Assembly: GCF_006538725.1 (NCBI RefSeq)
Contig: NZ_BJLQ01000029.1
Coordinates: forward strand, 1 to 42,690
From: Cellulomonas gelida
GTDB lineage: Bacteria; Actinomycetota; Actinomycetes; Actinomycetales; Cellulomonadaceae
Length of the DNA stretch: 42,690 nt
Direction of reading: 5' to 3'
The notes under the pieces are model-generated. The model was not told where the DNA came from, searched no databases, and saw only the letters and a list, made by a program, of their open reading frames with translations. The position numbers and the translations under genes are program-made. Shown here in pieces: positions 1 to 8,064 of the stretch (position 1 is its first letter; each line of letters starts with the position of its first letter).

Positions 1-1622
1 CCCGCCGCGACGGACGCGGCCACGGCCGCCATGCCGAGCGGTGAGGCGAGCACGCGGCCCTGCCCGATCATCGTCGCGGCGTGGTCGGTGCCGCCGGAGT
101 CCGAGGGGACCGCACCGACGAACGACGAGAAGCCGAGCGACTGCGCCGGCAGCAGCCCGAGCGATCCCGCGGCGTCGACCAGCGCGTCCTGCGGTGCGGC
201 GTCCCGCAGACCGATGAACGCGGTGTTGCACGAGTTCGCGAACGCGGTGCGCAGCGGGACGTCGCCGAGCGACGCCGCCGGGTAGTCGGGGAAGTTGTCG
301 AAGCGTCGACCCTCGACCGTGATGCCGTCCGGGCAGGTCACCGTGCTGTCGGGCGTGAGGCCCGAGCGCAGGAGCGCGAGCGCGCTGACCACCTTGAAGG
401 TCGAGCCGGGCGCGTACTGGCCGAGCGTGGCGGTCGACAGGCCCTCGCTGCCGGGACCGCTCGCGGCGGCGAGCACGTCCCCCGACGAGGGCCGGATCGC
501 GACGATCGCCGACGCGGGCCCCACGCTCGCCAGGATGTTCTCGGCCGACTGCTGCACGAGCGGGTCGAGCGTGATGCGCAGCGGCTCGCCGGGCTTCGGC
601 TCGACCGTGAAGAGCGCGCGCGCCTGACCCTCGGTGGCACTGCCCTCGATCCCACGGGCCTCGATGCGCAGGCCCGGGGTACCGCGCAGCTGCGCGTCGA
701 ACTGGCGCTGCAGCCCCGACAGGCCCGTGAGGTCGCCCGCCCGGATCGCGCCCTCGGACTTCTCGACCACCTCAGCCGTGGCCGGGCCGACCGTGCCGAG
801 GATGGGCCGCGCGAACGTGCGCGTGGGTGCGAGCGGCAGCGAGTCCTTCACCGCGTTCACGCCCGGCAGCGCGCGCAACGCCTCGACGTCGTAGCTCCCG
901 TCCTCGCGACGGACGACGATCGCCTCGACGAACGCCTTGGGCCCCGCCGACTCGACGCGCTTGGCGTACTCGTCGGGGTCCATGTCGAGCGCCGCGGCCA
1001 GGCCCCGCGCGGCCTCGCCCGCCTCGGCCGCGGGGACCAGGGTCTTGTCGATGCCGATCCGGAGCACGTCCCGCGCCTCGACCAGCACCTCGTCGGCCGC
1101 GCCCAGCACGTTCGCGCGTTCGGGGGTCTGACGGGTCAGGACGAGGTCCTCGGTGTCCGTGAGGCCGGGCGCGAGGATCGCCGGGGTCCAGCTGGTGCGC
1201 CAGACGTCCTCGTCGTCGCGCGTGAGGCGTGCGGTCGTCGTGTACGTCCACCGGCGGCTCGTGTCGGCGGCAGTCGTCGAGCCCGCCTCCCCGCCTGGGG
1301 ACCACGTGAAGCCGAGGACCGCCTCGGCGAGCGCGTCGTCGTCCTCGTCCTGCTGCGCGCGCACGACGGTCACACGCAGGGCGTCGTCACCGAACGTCGC
1401 GAGCACGTCGTCGAACGCGTCGGTGCGCTGCTGCTCCGCCTGGGCCGCGGTCGTGCCCGCCGCGAACGCGACGCCGTCCAGCGCACCCGACTGCAGGCCG
1501 GCCGCGAGCGCCGTCGCCGCGTCCTGCGGTCCCGGCGGGGAGTCCGTGCAGGCGGTCACGCCCAACGTCGTGACCAGGGCGATCACAGCCGTCGTCGCGA
1601 TCGTCCGTCTCCGCGCAGCCAT
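1..1622 (-). CDS. Lipoprotein penicillin-binding protein (class B transpeptidase), 3' end outside window
   Basis: Peptidoglycan D,D-transpeptidase on the outer face of the membrane. The N-terminus is a lipoprotein signal: Arg-rich, then a hydrophobic stretch ending in the lipobox GVTAC. An NTF2-like/MecA-N-type domain fits about residues 30-140 and a PBP-dimer region about 150-330. The transpeptidase domain shows the nucleophile motif STFK (Ser about 407) inside APGSTFKVVSAL, and SCN (Ser about 464). The frame is still open at base 1 (IGQGRVLASPLGMA), so the KTG motif lies outside the window. The ATG at 1622 is chosen because AAGGGGG stands just upstream and the signal peptide begins there. 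It is not clustered with other wall genes here; a second class B PBP is encoded at 34871. Family assignment is from the motifs; the cellular role, elongation or division, cannot be told. Confidence 0.9.
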   Translation of the reverse strand, partial: MAARRRTIATTAVIALVTTLGVTACTDSPPGPQDAATALAAGLQSGALDGVAFAAGTTAAQAEQQRTDAFDDVLATFGDDALRVTVVRAQQDEDDDALAEAVLGFTWSPGGEAGSTTAADTSRRWTYTTTARLTRDDEDVWRTSWTPAILAPGLTDTEDLVLTRQTPERANVLGAADEVLVEARDVLRIGIDKTLVPAAEAGEAARGLAAALDMDPDEYAKRVESAGPKAFVEAIVVRREDGSYDVEALRALPGVNAVKDSLPLAPTRTFARPILGTVGPATAEVVEKSEGAIRAGDLTGLSGLQRQFDAQLRGTPGLRIEARGIEGSATEGQARALFTVEPKPGEPLRITLDPLVQQSAENILASVGPASAIVAIRPSSGDVLAAASGPGSEGLSTATLGQYAPGSTFKVVSALALLRSGLTPDSTVTCPDGITVEGRRFDNFPDYPAASLGDVPLRTAFANSCNTAFIGLRDAAPQDALVDAAGSLGLLPAQSLGFSSFVGAVPSDSGGTDHAATMIGQGRVLASPLGMAAVAASVAA

Positions 1623-1860
1623 CCGTCGGCCCCCTTCGTCGCGTGCCTGATCCAGCGTGACCCGCGTCTGCCGGGCGGCTCAGCCCTCACGGCGCGGTCG
1701 CGTCCCCGACGCGCTCGCGCCTGCGTACGGCGACGAGCCGGCACCCTGCCGAGCGGCTTCCAGCCTGCGAGACGGGTGTCCACAGCGGGACCTCGGCACT
1801 CTATCGGGCACCACTGTCAGCCGCGGAGCGCTTTGCCCTCGGACCCGGCAGAGCGGTGTC

Positions 1861-1878
1861 AGGACAGAGCGCTGTCCT
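1861..1878 (-). terminator. Hairpin downstream of bldC
   Basis: Perfect 7-bp stem AGGACAG/CTGTCCT with a 4-nt loop, 25 bases past the bldC stop codon on the minus strand. No T-tract follows, as is common for actinobacterial terminators. Confidence 0.55.
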
Positions 1879-1903
1879 CGGGCGCTCGCGGAAAGTGCGC
1901 TCG

Positions 1904-2125
1904 CTAGTCGCCCGGCGGGGCCGGCGTCGGAGGCTCGCTCAGCGCCGCCCGGATCTCGGACTCCCGGTACCGCCTGTGCCCGCCCAGCGTCCGGATCGAC
2001 GAGAGCTTGCCCGCGCGCGCCCAGCGCGTCACGGTCTTCGGGTCCACCCGGAAGAGGGAGGCCACCTCCCCCGGCGTGAGCAGGCCCTCGGTGTGGTTGT
2101 CCTCGTCGTGCTGCATCTGCGACAT
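1904..2125 (-). CDS. bldC: BldC-family MerR-like DNA-binding regulator
   Basis: Small transcription regulator of 73 aa made almost entirely of one MerR-type winged helix-turn-helix. Residues 16-62 carry the BldC core: LLTPGEVASLFRVDPKTVTR, then WARAGKL and IRTLGGHRRYRE. This matches Streptomyces BldC, which binds head-to-tail on direct repeats and controls developmental genes; in unicellular relatives the role is unclear. The start is the ATG at 2125, preceded by GGGAGG at ideal spacing; a second in-frame ATG at 2116 has no such site. It is transcribed away from the ECF sigma gene at 2307 with about 180 bp between them, and has its own terminator-like hairpin at 1861-1878. There is no effector domain, as expected for the family. 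Confidence 0.93.
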   Translation of the reverse strand: MSQMQHDEDNHTEGLLTPGEVASLFRVDPKTVTRWARAGKLSSIRTLGGHRRYRESEIRAALSEPPTPAPPGD

Positions 2126-2306
2126 CGGCGCCTCCCGCATCCGTTTCGCGCGGCAACTGATCACCCATGGTGCGCAGACCGTCCCGTTCGCGCCTTTCGC
2201 GGTGGGCAGTTCCCCCGAATGCAGTAGCCCGTGCTCCCGGTCGCGAGGCGCGCCGAGTCCGCCCGGGCGATCGGCGATGTGACATCCCGACGCTGCCGGA
2301 CACTGC

Positions 2307-2894
2307 ATGGATGTGAGCATCCTTCGAGCGGAACGCCTGGCGCCCGACATCGCCGCGGTGAGGTTCGCGTCCCTGTGGGACGAGCACGCCGCGCGCGTGC
2401 AGGCGTACGCGGCCCGGCACGTCGGCGTCGAGGGCGCGCAGGACGTCGTCGCCGAGGCGTTCCTGGTGGCGTGGCGCCGACTGGCCGACGTCCCGGACCC
2501 GGCCCTGCCGTGGCTGCTGGTCGTCGCCCGGAACACGATCGCGAACGCGCGGCGGTCGTCGTCGCGTCGCAGGGCGCTCGAGGCCGAGCTGACGCGCGTC
2601 GCCCACCTCGTGGACCGCGACGACGACCCGCACGTGCCCGTCGGTGAGCGCGAGAGCCTGCTGGCCGCCCTGGCCCAGCTCACGGGGCGGGAGCGCGAGG
2701 CACTGCTCCTCGTCGGCTGGGACGGGCTCGGGCCGGTCGACGCCGCGCGCGTCGCCGGGTGCAGTCCCGCGACGTTCCGGATGCGGCTGTCCCGCGCGCG
2801 TCGAAGGCTCACCGCGGCCGCCGACGGCCCCGCCCACGCACCCGATCCCGCCCCGTCGCCCGCGAGCGCCCTGAACCTGGGAGTCCAGCCATGA
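2307..2894 (+). CDS. ECF-type RNA polymerase sigma factor
   Basis: Extracytoplasmic-function sigma-70 family protein of 195 aa. Region 2 spans about residues 18-80 (LWDEHAARVQAYAARHV, then VVAEAFLVAWRRL and PWLLVVARNTIANARR). Region 4 spans about 118-170 (LTGREREALLLVGWDGLGPV, then AARVAGCSPATFRMRLSRAR). The tail is Pro/Ala-rich. The stop overlaps the start of the next gene (ATGA), so the two are translationally coupled; that partner has a single membrane span and is probably the anti-sigma factor. The ATG at 2307 has no clear Shine-Dalgarno sequence, so the start is only the best guess. ECF subgroup and signal cannot be read from the sequence. Confidence 0.9.
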   Translation: MDVSILRAERLAPDIAAVRFASLWDEHAARVQAYAARHVGVEGAQDVVAEAFLVAWRRLADVPDPALPWLLVVARNTIANARRSSSRRRALEAELTRVAHLVDRDDDPHVPVGERESLLAALAQLTGREREALLLVGWDGLGPVDAARVAGCSPATFRMRLSRARRRLTAAADGPAHAPDPAPSPASALNLGVQP

Positions 2895-3967
2895 CGCGAG
2901 ACCCGTGGTCCGTCCTCGTCGACGTGGCACCCGCTGCCGTCGACCCGACCTCTCTCGACCGGGCCAGGGCTCGGGTCGAGGCCGACCGCCGCGAGGTCGT
3001 GAGCCTCGGTCGGGCGCGTCGCCGCACGCGTCGCGTCGTGCTCGTCGCCGGCCTGTCCGTGGCAGCGGCCGCGCTCGCGGTCGTCGTGCCGGTCCTCGGC
3101 CGCGGTGAGACCGAGACGCCGTCACCCGTCGCGCGCATCCTCGGCGTCATCCCGGCCGCGGCCGTCGGTGAGAACTGCTCCAACCAGCAGGACCCGGTAC
3201 CCGGCCCGGCGGACCCCGACCGGCCCGTCGCGCGCGACCAGTGGGCGAGGATCCCCGCCGTGCGTGGGCTGCTGCACCTCGTCGGGGACCGGGTGCCCGA
3301 GCACTCCGCGGTGAGCTCGGGCCCGGGCGTCTGCGACGCGATCCCGGTCGCGGTCCTGCACGACGAGCCCGGCCGACGCGGCATCGTCGTCTACCGCGAC
3401 GTGACCGAGCCGTTCCGGGGCGTCGGGCCGACCCTCGACGACGCGACGGTCCGCGGGTTCGCCGCGCACGTGCTGAGCCCGCCCGCCGGGCACCACTACG
3501 TGGCCTGGACCGACGACGACGGGATCCGCTGGTTCGTCGAGGCGAACGGCATGACCGTGCCGGAGCTCGTCGCGACGCTCGACTCCGCGCTCGACGACAC
3601 GGGCCTGGCCGCCGTCCCGGACGACTACGTGGCCGTCCCGGTCCCGCCGCACGACCCGACGGGGACGGTGTACCGGTGGACGGTGCAGTACGACGAGGGT
3701 GGCTACGTGTACCTGGAGGTCACGAGCCCCGCCCGCACGCCCGTCGACGCCCGCGCGTCCTGGCCGGGCGAGCAGGAGTACACGACCGTCGCCGGCGTGC
3801 GCGCGCTGTACCTGCCGCAGGAGCAGGGGGGTGCGGGCCTGCGGTGGTCGACTGCGGACGCGAGTTACCGGCTCGTCGTGGCGGGGGCGGACCTCGCGCA
3901 GCTCCGGGAGATCGCCGAGCACCTCGAGCCCGTCTCCCCGGACGACCCCCGCCTGCCCGCTCGGTAG
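2891..3967 (+). CDS. Single-pass membrane protein coupled to ECF sigma factor (candidate anti-sigma)
   Basis: 358-aa protein with a cytoplasmic N-terminus of about 48 residues rich in Arg/Asp, one membrane span at about 52-72 (VVLVAGLSVAAAALAVVVPV), then a large outside domain of about 285 residues with no motif recognised. The start ATG overlaps the sigma factor's TGA. Location, topology and coupling fit a membrane anti-sigma factor whose outer domain senses a signal, but the N-terminal part has no recognisable zinc-binding HxxxCxxC motif, so this is inference. The periplasmic part has two cysteines (ENCSNQQ and GVCDAIP) that could form a disulfide. It could also be an unrelated sensor lipoprotein-like protein of the CU044_5270 type often found behind sigma genes. 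Confidence 0.72.
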   Translation: MTRDPWSVLVDVAPAAVDPTSLDRARARVEADRREVVSLGRARRRTRRVVLVAGLSVAAAALAVVVPVLGRGETETPSPVARILGVIPAAAVGENCSNQQDPVPGPADPDRPVARDQWARIPAVRGLLHLVGDRVPEHSAVSSGPGVCDAIPVAVLHDEPGRRGIVVYRDVTEPFRGVGPTLDDATVRGFAAHVLSPPAGHHYVAWTDDDGIRWFVEANGMTVPELVATLDSALDDTGLAAVPDDYVAVPVPPHDPTGTVYRWTVQYDEGGYVYLEVTSPARTPVDARASWPGEQEYTTVAGVRALYLPQEQGGAGLRWSTADASYRLVVAGADLAQLREIAEHLEPVSPDDPRLPAR

Positions 3968-4060
3968 CGCGCGCAGCGGCGACGCGCCGCAGCTGTCGAA
4001 CATGCGGCCCCTCGCGCGTCACGCTGAGGACAGCACCAGCACCAGCCGAGGGAGACACCC

Positions 4061-4501
4061 ATGCCGCGCTACCTGCTCATCGTCGACTTCCAGCCCGGGA
4101 CCGACCCGACGCCCATGGAGGAGTGGACGCCCGACGAGGTCGACGCGCACATGGCCTACTACCGGCGCCTCAACGACGACCTCGCCGCGACGGGCGAGCT
4201 CGTCGGCGGGGAGATCCTGTCCGGGCCGGACGTCTCCTACGTGGTGCGCTCGTCGGGCCGCGACGCGACGAGCGTCACCGAAGGTCCGTTCGCGGAGTTC
4301 AGCGAGTGGGTCGCGGGGTTCCAGGTGGTCGAGACGGCGACGGTCGAGCGCGCGCTCGAGATCGCCGCGCTCGTCTCGGCGGTGCCCGGGCGCGGTGGCC
4401 GCCCGCTGGCGCAGCCGATCCAGGTCCGCGAGGTCGTCGGCACGCCCCCGCGGGACGCCGTCGAGATGGCCGGGTGGCTCGACGACGTGCAGGGCGTCTG
4501 A
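4061..4501 (+). CDS. YciI/DGPF-domain protein
   Basis: 146-aa single-domain protein of the YCII-related (DGPF) family, a dimeric alpha-beta barrel fold. Family hallmarks are MPRYLLIVDFQPG at the N-terminus, GGEILSGPDV in the middle and the signature VTEGPFAEFSEWVAGFQVVE, where GPF replaces the usual DGPF and precedes the conserved GF/GY stretch. Function in the family is mostly unknown; members are often placed next to ECF sigma genes, as here, but a 93-bp gap from the preceding gene argues for a separate transcript. The ATG follows GAGGGAG at good spacing. No catalytic claim can be made. Confidence 0.88.
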   Translation: MPRYLLIVDFQPGTDPTPMEEWTPDEVDAHMAYYRRLNDDLAATGELVGGEILSGPDVSYVVRSSGRDATSVTEGPFAEFSEWVAGFQVVETATVERALEIAALVSAVPGRGGRPLAQPIQVREVVGTPPRDAVEMAGWLDDVQGV

Positions 4502-4610
4502 GCAGGCGTCCGGCCGCCCGCTTCACCCGGCGCCGGGGCACGAACCGGACGCGCGGCGCGTTGAACCTTCTTGCGCCGCGTTCCCGACGAGCCTGCGGAG
4601 GTCCACCGCC

Positions 4611-5327
4611 ATGACCGTGCCCACGACGATCCCCATCGACGCGACGAGCCGCTGGTCGTCGCCGACCGCGGAGTCCTCCGTACCGCCCCTGCCGTCCCTC
4701 GTCGACCAGGCCGAGCGCCTCGTCGCGCTCGGCGTCGCGGAGCTCGCGGGCCTCGCCGCCGACGACCTGCGTGGCCTGGCCCGCACGGCCGACCCGGCAC
4801 CCGGCAGCCTGCTCGTCGTCCCGCCCGAGCTCGCGCCGGTCGCGGCGCTCGCCCCGCTGCTGCGGCGCGGCGAGCGAGCGGGTTTCGTCGTCGAGGACAT
4901 GACCGACGTCGCGCAGTTCGAGCCGCTCGCGGGGCTCGACGTCCCGGCACCTCCCCTCGCGCGGGCCTACGTGGTGTCCGGTCTCGACCGCGGCGACGAC
5001 CTCGCGAACTGGTCGCCCGACGAGGCGCTGCCCGCCCTCACGGCGCGCGGCCGCACGCCGCTCACGCTCGCCGAGGGCGTCCACTGGGTGCTCCAGGCGC
5101 CCGACGTGCTCGAGCGCAACCACTGCTTCATGACGATCGGCTCGCGCCTCACCAAGGCGAACGGCCGGCTGGACGCGCGCACGCCCGCGCTGTGGATCTC
5201 GAACGGCACCGGGCGCGACGGACGGGACCGGCGCGACGCCCCCAAGGTCGGGTGGTGCTGGGCGGGCAACCGCCACACCTGGCTCGGCTTCGCCTCGGCG
5301 ACCGCGCGCACGCCGTTGGTCGGCTGA
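4611..5327 (+). CDS. DUF5701-like conserved actinobacterial protein
   Basis: 238-aa soluble protein with no signal peptide or membrane span. The sequence resembles the DUF5701 family: a helical front part around DQAERLVALGVAELAG, a central stretch ending RAYVVSGLDRGDDLANWSPD, and a conserved back half containing LTLAEGVHWVLQ, ERNHCFMTIGSR and VGWCWAGNRHTWLGFASA. The family occurs widely in actinobacteria and has no known activity. The ATG at 4611 is preceded by CGGAGGTC. It ends at a hairpin shared with the converging gene at 5391. Confidence 0.82.
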   Translation: MTVPTTIPIDATSRWSSPTAESSVPPLPSLVDQAERLVALGVAELAGLAADDLRGLARTADPAPGSLLVVPPELAPVAALAPLLRRGERAGFVVEDMTDVAQFEPLAGLDVPAPPLARAYVVSGLDRGDDLANWSPDEALPALTARGRTPLTLAEGVHWVLQAPDVLERNHCFMTIGSRLTKANGRLDARTPALWISNGTGRDGRDRRDAPKVGWCWAGNRHTWLGFASATARTPLVG

Positions 5328-5331
5328 GCCG

Positions 5332-5361
5332 GCTCGTCGGTCGGCCCGAGGTCCGACGAGC
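5332..5361. terminator. Bidirectional hairpin between convergent genes
   Basis: Perfect 9-bp stem GCTCGTCGG/CCGACGAGC with a 12-nt loop, lying between the stops of the DUF5701-like gene (plus) and the VOC gene (minus). The position suits a shared terminator. Confidence 0.6.
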
Positions 5362-5390
5362 GAGCGCGATGCGGTCGGGCGGGTGCCCGG

Positions 5391-6179
5391 TCAGTCGGGG
5401 AGGCGGCCCGTCGTCGGGTCGCGGTCGGTCAGGCAGTACGGGTGGCCGGACGGGTCCGCGAGCGTCGTCCAGCGGGGTCCGTCCGCGAGCACGCGCGCGC
5501 CCGCGGCGACGTGCACGCGTGCGAGCGCGGCACGGCGCGTCGTCGCGAGGTCGAGGTGCGCGGTGACCTCGCGGCGCGGGTCGTCGTCGCCCAGGCGCTG
5601 CACCATGAGGCGCAGCGGCATGCCGTCGGGGCGGTCGAGCACGACGAACTCGTCGCGGCTGCCGGTGTGCGCGGGCCACCGCGTGAGGGCGGACCAGAAC
5701 TCGACCTCCGCCGCGAAGCTCGCGCGCGGGACGTCGAGGCAGAGCTGGTCGACGAGCGCCGTCGCGACCGCGCGGGGCTCGTCGGACCGGGCCGGGGTCT
5801 GCACCCGCACCGCCCCCGGCCGGCGCGCGTGCCCCGCGTCCCTGACCAGGCAGAAGACGTAGCCGCCGGGCGAGGACAGCACCACGTGCGTGCGCGCGTC
5901 GTGCTCGAGGCCCGCCCCCAGCGCCAGCGCGCGCACGAGCTCGGCGCGCACCGCCTCGTCGTCGCCCACGTGCAGGTCCAGGTGCACGCGCGGCCCGTCG
6001 GCGAACCGCTGCACGCGCAGGAAGTCGTCACCGTCCGGGGCGACGAGCGTCGCGAACTCGTCGTCGTCACCCCGCCACGGCGACAGGCTCGTGCCCGTCA
6101 CGCCCAGCCAGAACGCGAGCGTCGCGTCCAGGTCGGCGGGCGGCAGGTCGAGCATCGCGGTCGTCCAGCGGATCGCCAT
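5391..6179 (-). CDS. VOC-family (glyoxalase-like) protein with two tandem modules
   Basis: 262-aa cytoplasmic protein built from two glyoxalase/VOC-like halves (about 1-125 and 135-260). The first begins IRWTTAMLDLPPADLDATLA and the second has LDVPRASFAAEVEFWSALT; each half ends in a strand with PGGYVFCLV or PSGHPYCLTD, the usual end of a glyoxalase-like module. Such proteins bind a metal in a cleft and include dioxygenases, fosfomycin-type resistance proteins and simple binders; the substrate here is unknown. The start codon lies 8 nt behind a TAGCGT -10 box with no Shine-Dalgarno site, so the mRNA is probably almost leaderless. Confidence 0.85.
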   Translation of the reverse strand: MAIRWTTAMLDLPPADLDATLAFWLGVTGTSLSPWRGDDDEFATLVAPDGDDFLRVQRFADGPRVHLDLHVGDDEAVRAELVRALALGAGLEHDARTHVVLSSPGGYVFCLVRDAGHARRPGAVRVQTPARSDEPRAVATALVDQLCLDVPRASFAAEVEFWSALTRWPAHTGSRDEFVVLDRPDGMPLRLMVQRLGDDDPRREVTAHLDLATTRRAALARVHVAAGARVLADGPRWTTLADPSGHPYCLTDRDPTTGRLPD

Positions 6180-6187
6180 GGACGGTC

Positions 6188-6193
6188 ACGCTA
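6188..6193 (-). promoter_or_regulatory. -10 box (TAGCGT) of near-leaderless VOC gene
   Basis: TAGCGT on the minus strand ends 8 nt before the ATG at 6179. It fits the actinobacterial TANNNT -10 consensus and puts the transcription start at or next to the start codon. Confidence 0.5.
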
Positions 6194-6273
6194 GCCGCCC
6201 CCGAGCGCGACGGCCGAGCACGTCCTGCGCCAGCCCCGCCGACCACCCCGCGCGGCCACCCGCACCCGGCGCG

Positions 6274-7197
6274 TCAGACCCGGACGACGACCTTGCCGCG
6301 CACGTGCAGCGACTGGCTCGCCTCGTGCGCCGCGGCGGCGTCGGCGAGGTCGAACACCTCCGCCACGTCGACGCGCACCTGGCCGGCGTCGATCAGGGCC
6401 GCGAGCGCCTCGAGGTCCGGCGTGCTCGGCCGCACCCACACGTAGTGCCCGCCGAGCTCGTCGCGCGCCTTCGCGTCGACGATCGACGCGACGCTCCCCC
6501 CGGGCCGCAGCAGCGCCCTCGTGGTCCCGACGAGGTCGTCGGTGCCGTAGTCCAGGACCACGTCGACCCCGTCCGGCGCGAGCGCACGCACGTCGTCGAC
6601 CAGCCCGGCGCCGTACGCGACCGGCTGCGCACCGAGCGCGCTCAGGTGCTCGTGGTTCCGCGCAGACGCCGTGCCGATCACCCGGGCACCGCGCGCCGCG
6701 GCGATCTGCACCGCGAACTGACCGACGCCGCCGGCTGCCGCGTGCACGAGCACGGTCTGGCCCTCGCGCACACCGGCGCGCTCGATCGTCTGGAACGCCG
6801 TGAGCCCCGCGAGCGGGACCGCGGCGGCCTCCTCGAACGACAGCGTCGCGGGCTTGCGCGCGAGCGTGCGCACCGGAGCCGCGACGTACTGCGCGAACGT
6901 CCCCCCGTGCATCCAGTCCTTGCGGACGTAGCCGTAGACCTCGTCGCCGACGCTCAGCTCCGGGGTGTCGAGCCCCACGCGCTCGACGACCCCCGCGACA
7001 TCCCATCCCGGGACCACGGGGAAGGTCGTGTCCATGAGCCCGTCGAGGTAGCCCTCGCGGACCTTCCAGTCGACGGGGTTGACCGACGCGGCCCGGACCG
7101 CGACGAGCACCGAGTCGGGACCGACCTTCGGGACGGGGAGGTCCACGAGCTCCAGGACGTCGCTGTGGCCGTACTTGCTGTAGGCGATGGCACGCAT
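6274..7197 (-). CDS. NADP-dependent quinone-oxidoreductase-type alcohol dehydrogenase
   Basis: 307-aa medium-chain dehydrogenase/reductase. The N-terminal GroES-like domain starts MRAIAYSKYGHSDVLELVDL and contains ASVNPVDWKVREG and GWDVAGVVERVG; the Rossmann domain carries VLVHAAAGGVGQFAVQIA, the NADP-binding loop. There is no zinc-ligand pattern, so it belongs to the zinc-independent quinone oxidoreductase branch (PF08240 plus ADH_zinc_N). Expected activity is reduction of a quinone or enone with NADPH; the substrate cannot be predicted. The gene is divergent from the M50B protease gene with about 50 bp between start codons, and no Shine-Dalgarno sequence is visible. Confidence 0.92.
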   Translation of the reverse strand: MRAIAYSKYGHSDVLELVDLPVPKVGPDSVLVAVRAASVNPVDWKVREGYLDGLMDTTFPVVPGWDVAGVVERVGLDTPELSVGDEVYGYVRKDWMHGGTFAQYVAAPVRTLARKPATLSFEEAAAVPLAGLTAFQTIERAGVREGQTVLVHAAAGGVGQFAVQIAAARGARVIGTASARNHEHLSALGAQPVAYGAGLVDDVRALAPDGVDVVLDYGTDDLVGTTRALLRPGGSVASIVDAKARDELGGHYVWVRPSTPDLEALAALIDAGQVRVDVAEVFDLADAAAAHEASQSLHVRGKVVVRV

Positions 7198-7235
7198 GTG
7201 GGGAGCAACCGGGCCGTGGCTGCCGATGTTCCCCG

Positions 7236-7241
7236 TACGCT
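7236..7241 (+). promoter_or_regulatory. -10 box (TACGCT) of leaderless M50B gene
   Basis: TACGCT lies 7 nt upstream of the GTG at 7249. There is no ribosome binding site between them, so the transcript probably begins at the start codon. This also decides the start of the protease gene. Confidence 0.6.
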
Positions 7242-7248
7242 CACGCCC

Positions 7249-7974
7249 GTGGACTGGCTGCGCGAGACCTGGGCGGACGTGACGACGGCGAGCCCGGTGC
7301 CGCAGACGTGGGTGGTGGTCGCCACGGCCGTCGCGGTGCTCGTCGCGCTGACCGTGCCTGTGGCGTGGCGGGTCGCGCGGCACGCGCTGACGATCGTGCA
7401 CGAGGCCGGGCACGCGGGCGTCGCGCTGCTCGTCGGGCGCCAGGTGTCCGGGATCAGGGTGCACTCCGACACGTCCGGCCTGACGCTCTCGCGCGGCAAG
7501 CCCCGCGGGCCCGGCATGATCGCGACCGCGTTCGCGGGGTACCCCGCGCCGACGGTCGTGGGCGTCGGCGCCGCGTGGCTGCTGTCGCGCGGGTACCACC
7601 TGGCGCTGCTGTGGGCGTTGCTCGTGCTCGTCGTCCTCGTGCTCGTCGCGATCCGCAACTGGTACGGGCTGTGGGCCGTTCTCGTGAGTCTCGCCGCGCT
7701 CGTCGTCGTGACGGGGTGGGGCTCGCCCGACGTGCAGGCCGTGTTCGCGTACGTCGTCACCTGGTTCTTCCTGCTGGGCGCCCCGCGCGCGGTGCTCGAG
7801 ATGCAGTCGGCACGACGAGACTCGCGGCGACGCGGCGGCCGCGACACCTCCGACGCGGGCCTGCTCGGCGGCCTGACGCACACCCCGGGCGCGCTGTGGG
7901 TGCTGGTGCTCGGGCTGGTCACCCTCGCGGGGCTCACGCTCGGCGCGGTGTGGCTGATCGGGCTGCAGGTCTAG
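7249..7974 (+). CDS. M50B-family membrane metallopeptidase
   Basis: 241-aa integral membrane protein of the Peptidase_M50B type. The zinc motif HEAGH sits at residues 51-55 just after the first membrane span (TWVVVATAVAVLVALTVPVA). Further spans are visible in GMIATAFAGYPAPTVVG, LALLWALLVLVVLVLVAI, LWAVLVSLAALVVVTGW, VFAYVVTWFFLLGAP and the C-terminal segment, giving about six. M50 enzymes cut substrates inside the membrane, but M50B proteins have no defined substrate and this one lacks a PDZ domain. The GTG start is chosen because no ATG or GTG lies in frame nearby upstream and a TACGCT box stands 7 nt before it. Confidence 0.88.
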   Translation: MDWLRETWADVTTASPVPQTWVVVATAVAVLVALTVPVAWRVARHALTIVHEAGHAGVALLVGRQVSGIRVHSDTSGLTLSRGKPRGPGMIATAFAGYPAPTVVGVGAAWLLSRGYHLALLWALLVLVVLVLVAIRNWYGLWAVLVSLAALVVVTGWGSPDVQAVFAYVVTWFFLLGAPRAVLEMQSARRDSRRRGGRDTSDAGLLGGLTHTPGALWVLVLGLVTLAGLTLGAVWLIGLQV

Positions 7975-8064
7975 GCCTGCCGCTGTCGGGACGTGCCGGA
8001 ACGCCCGGCGCCGGCGCGCCCTTTGTCGGGTGGCGACGGCCGTCCGACCGCTGATGATGGAGGC

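Noticed and set aside
81..1907. 608-codon plus-strand frame
   Set aside because: It is antisense to the penicillin-binding protein, whose motifs are all present on the minus strand.
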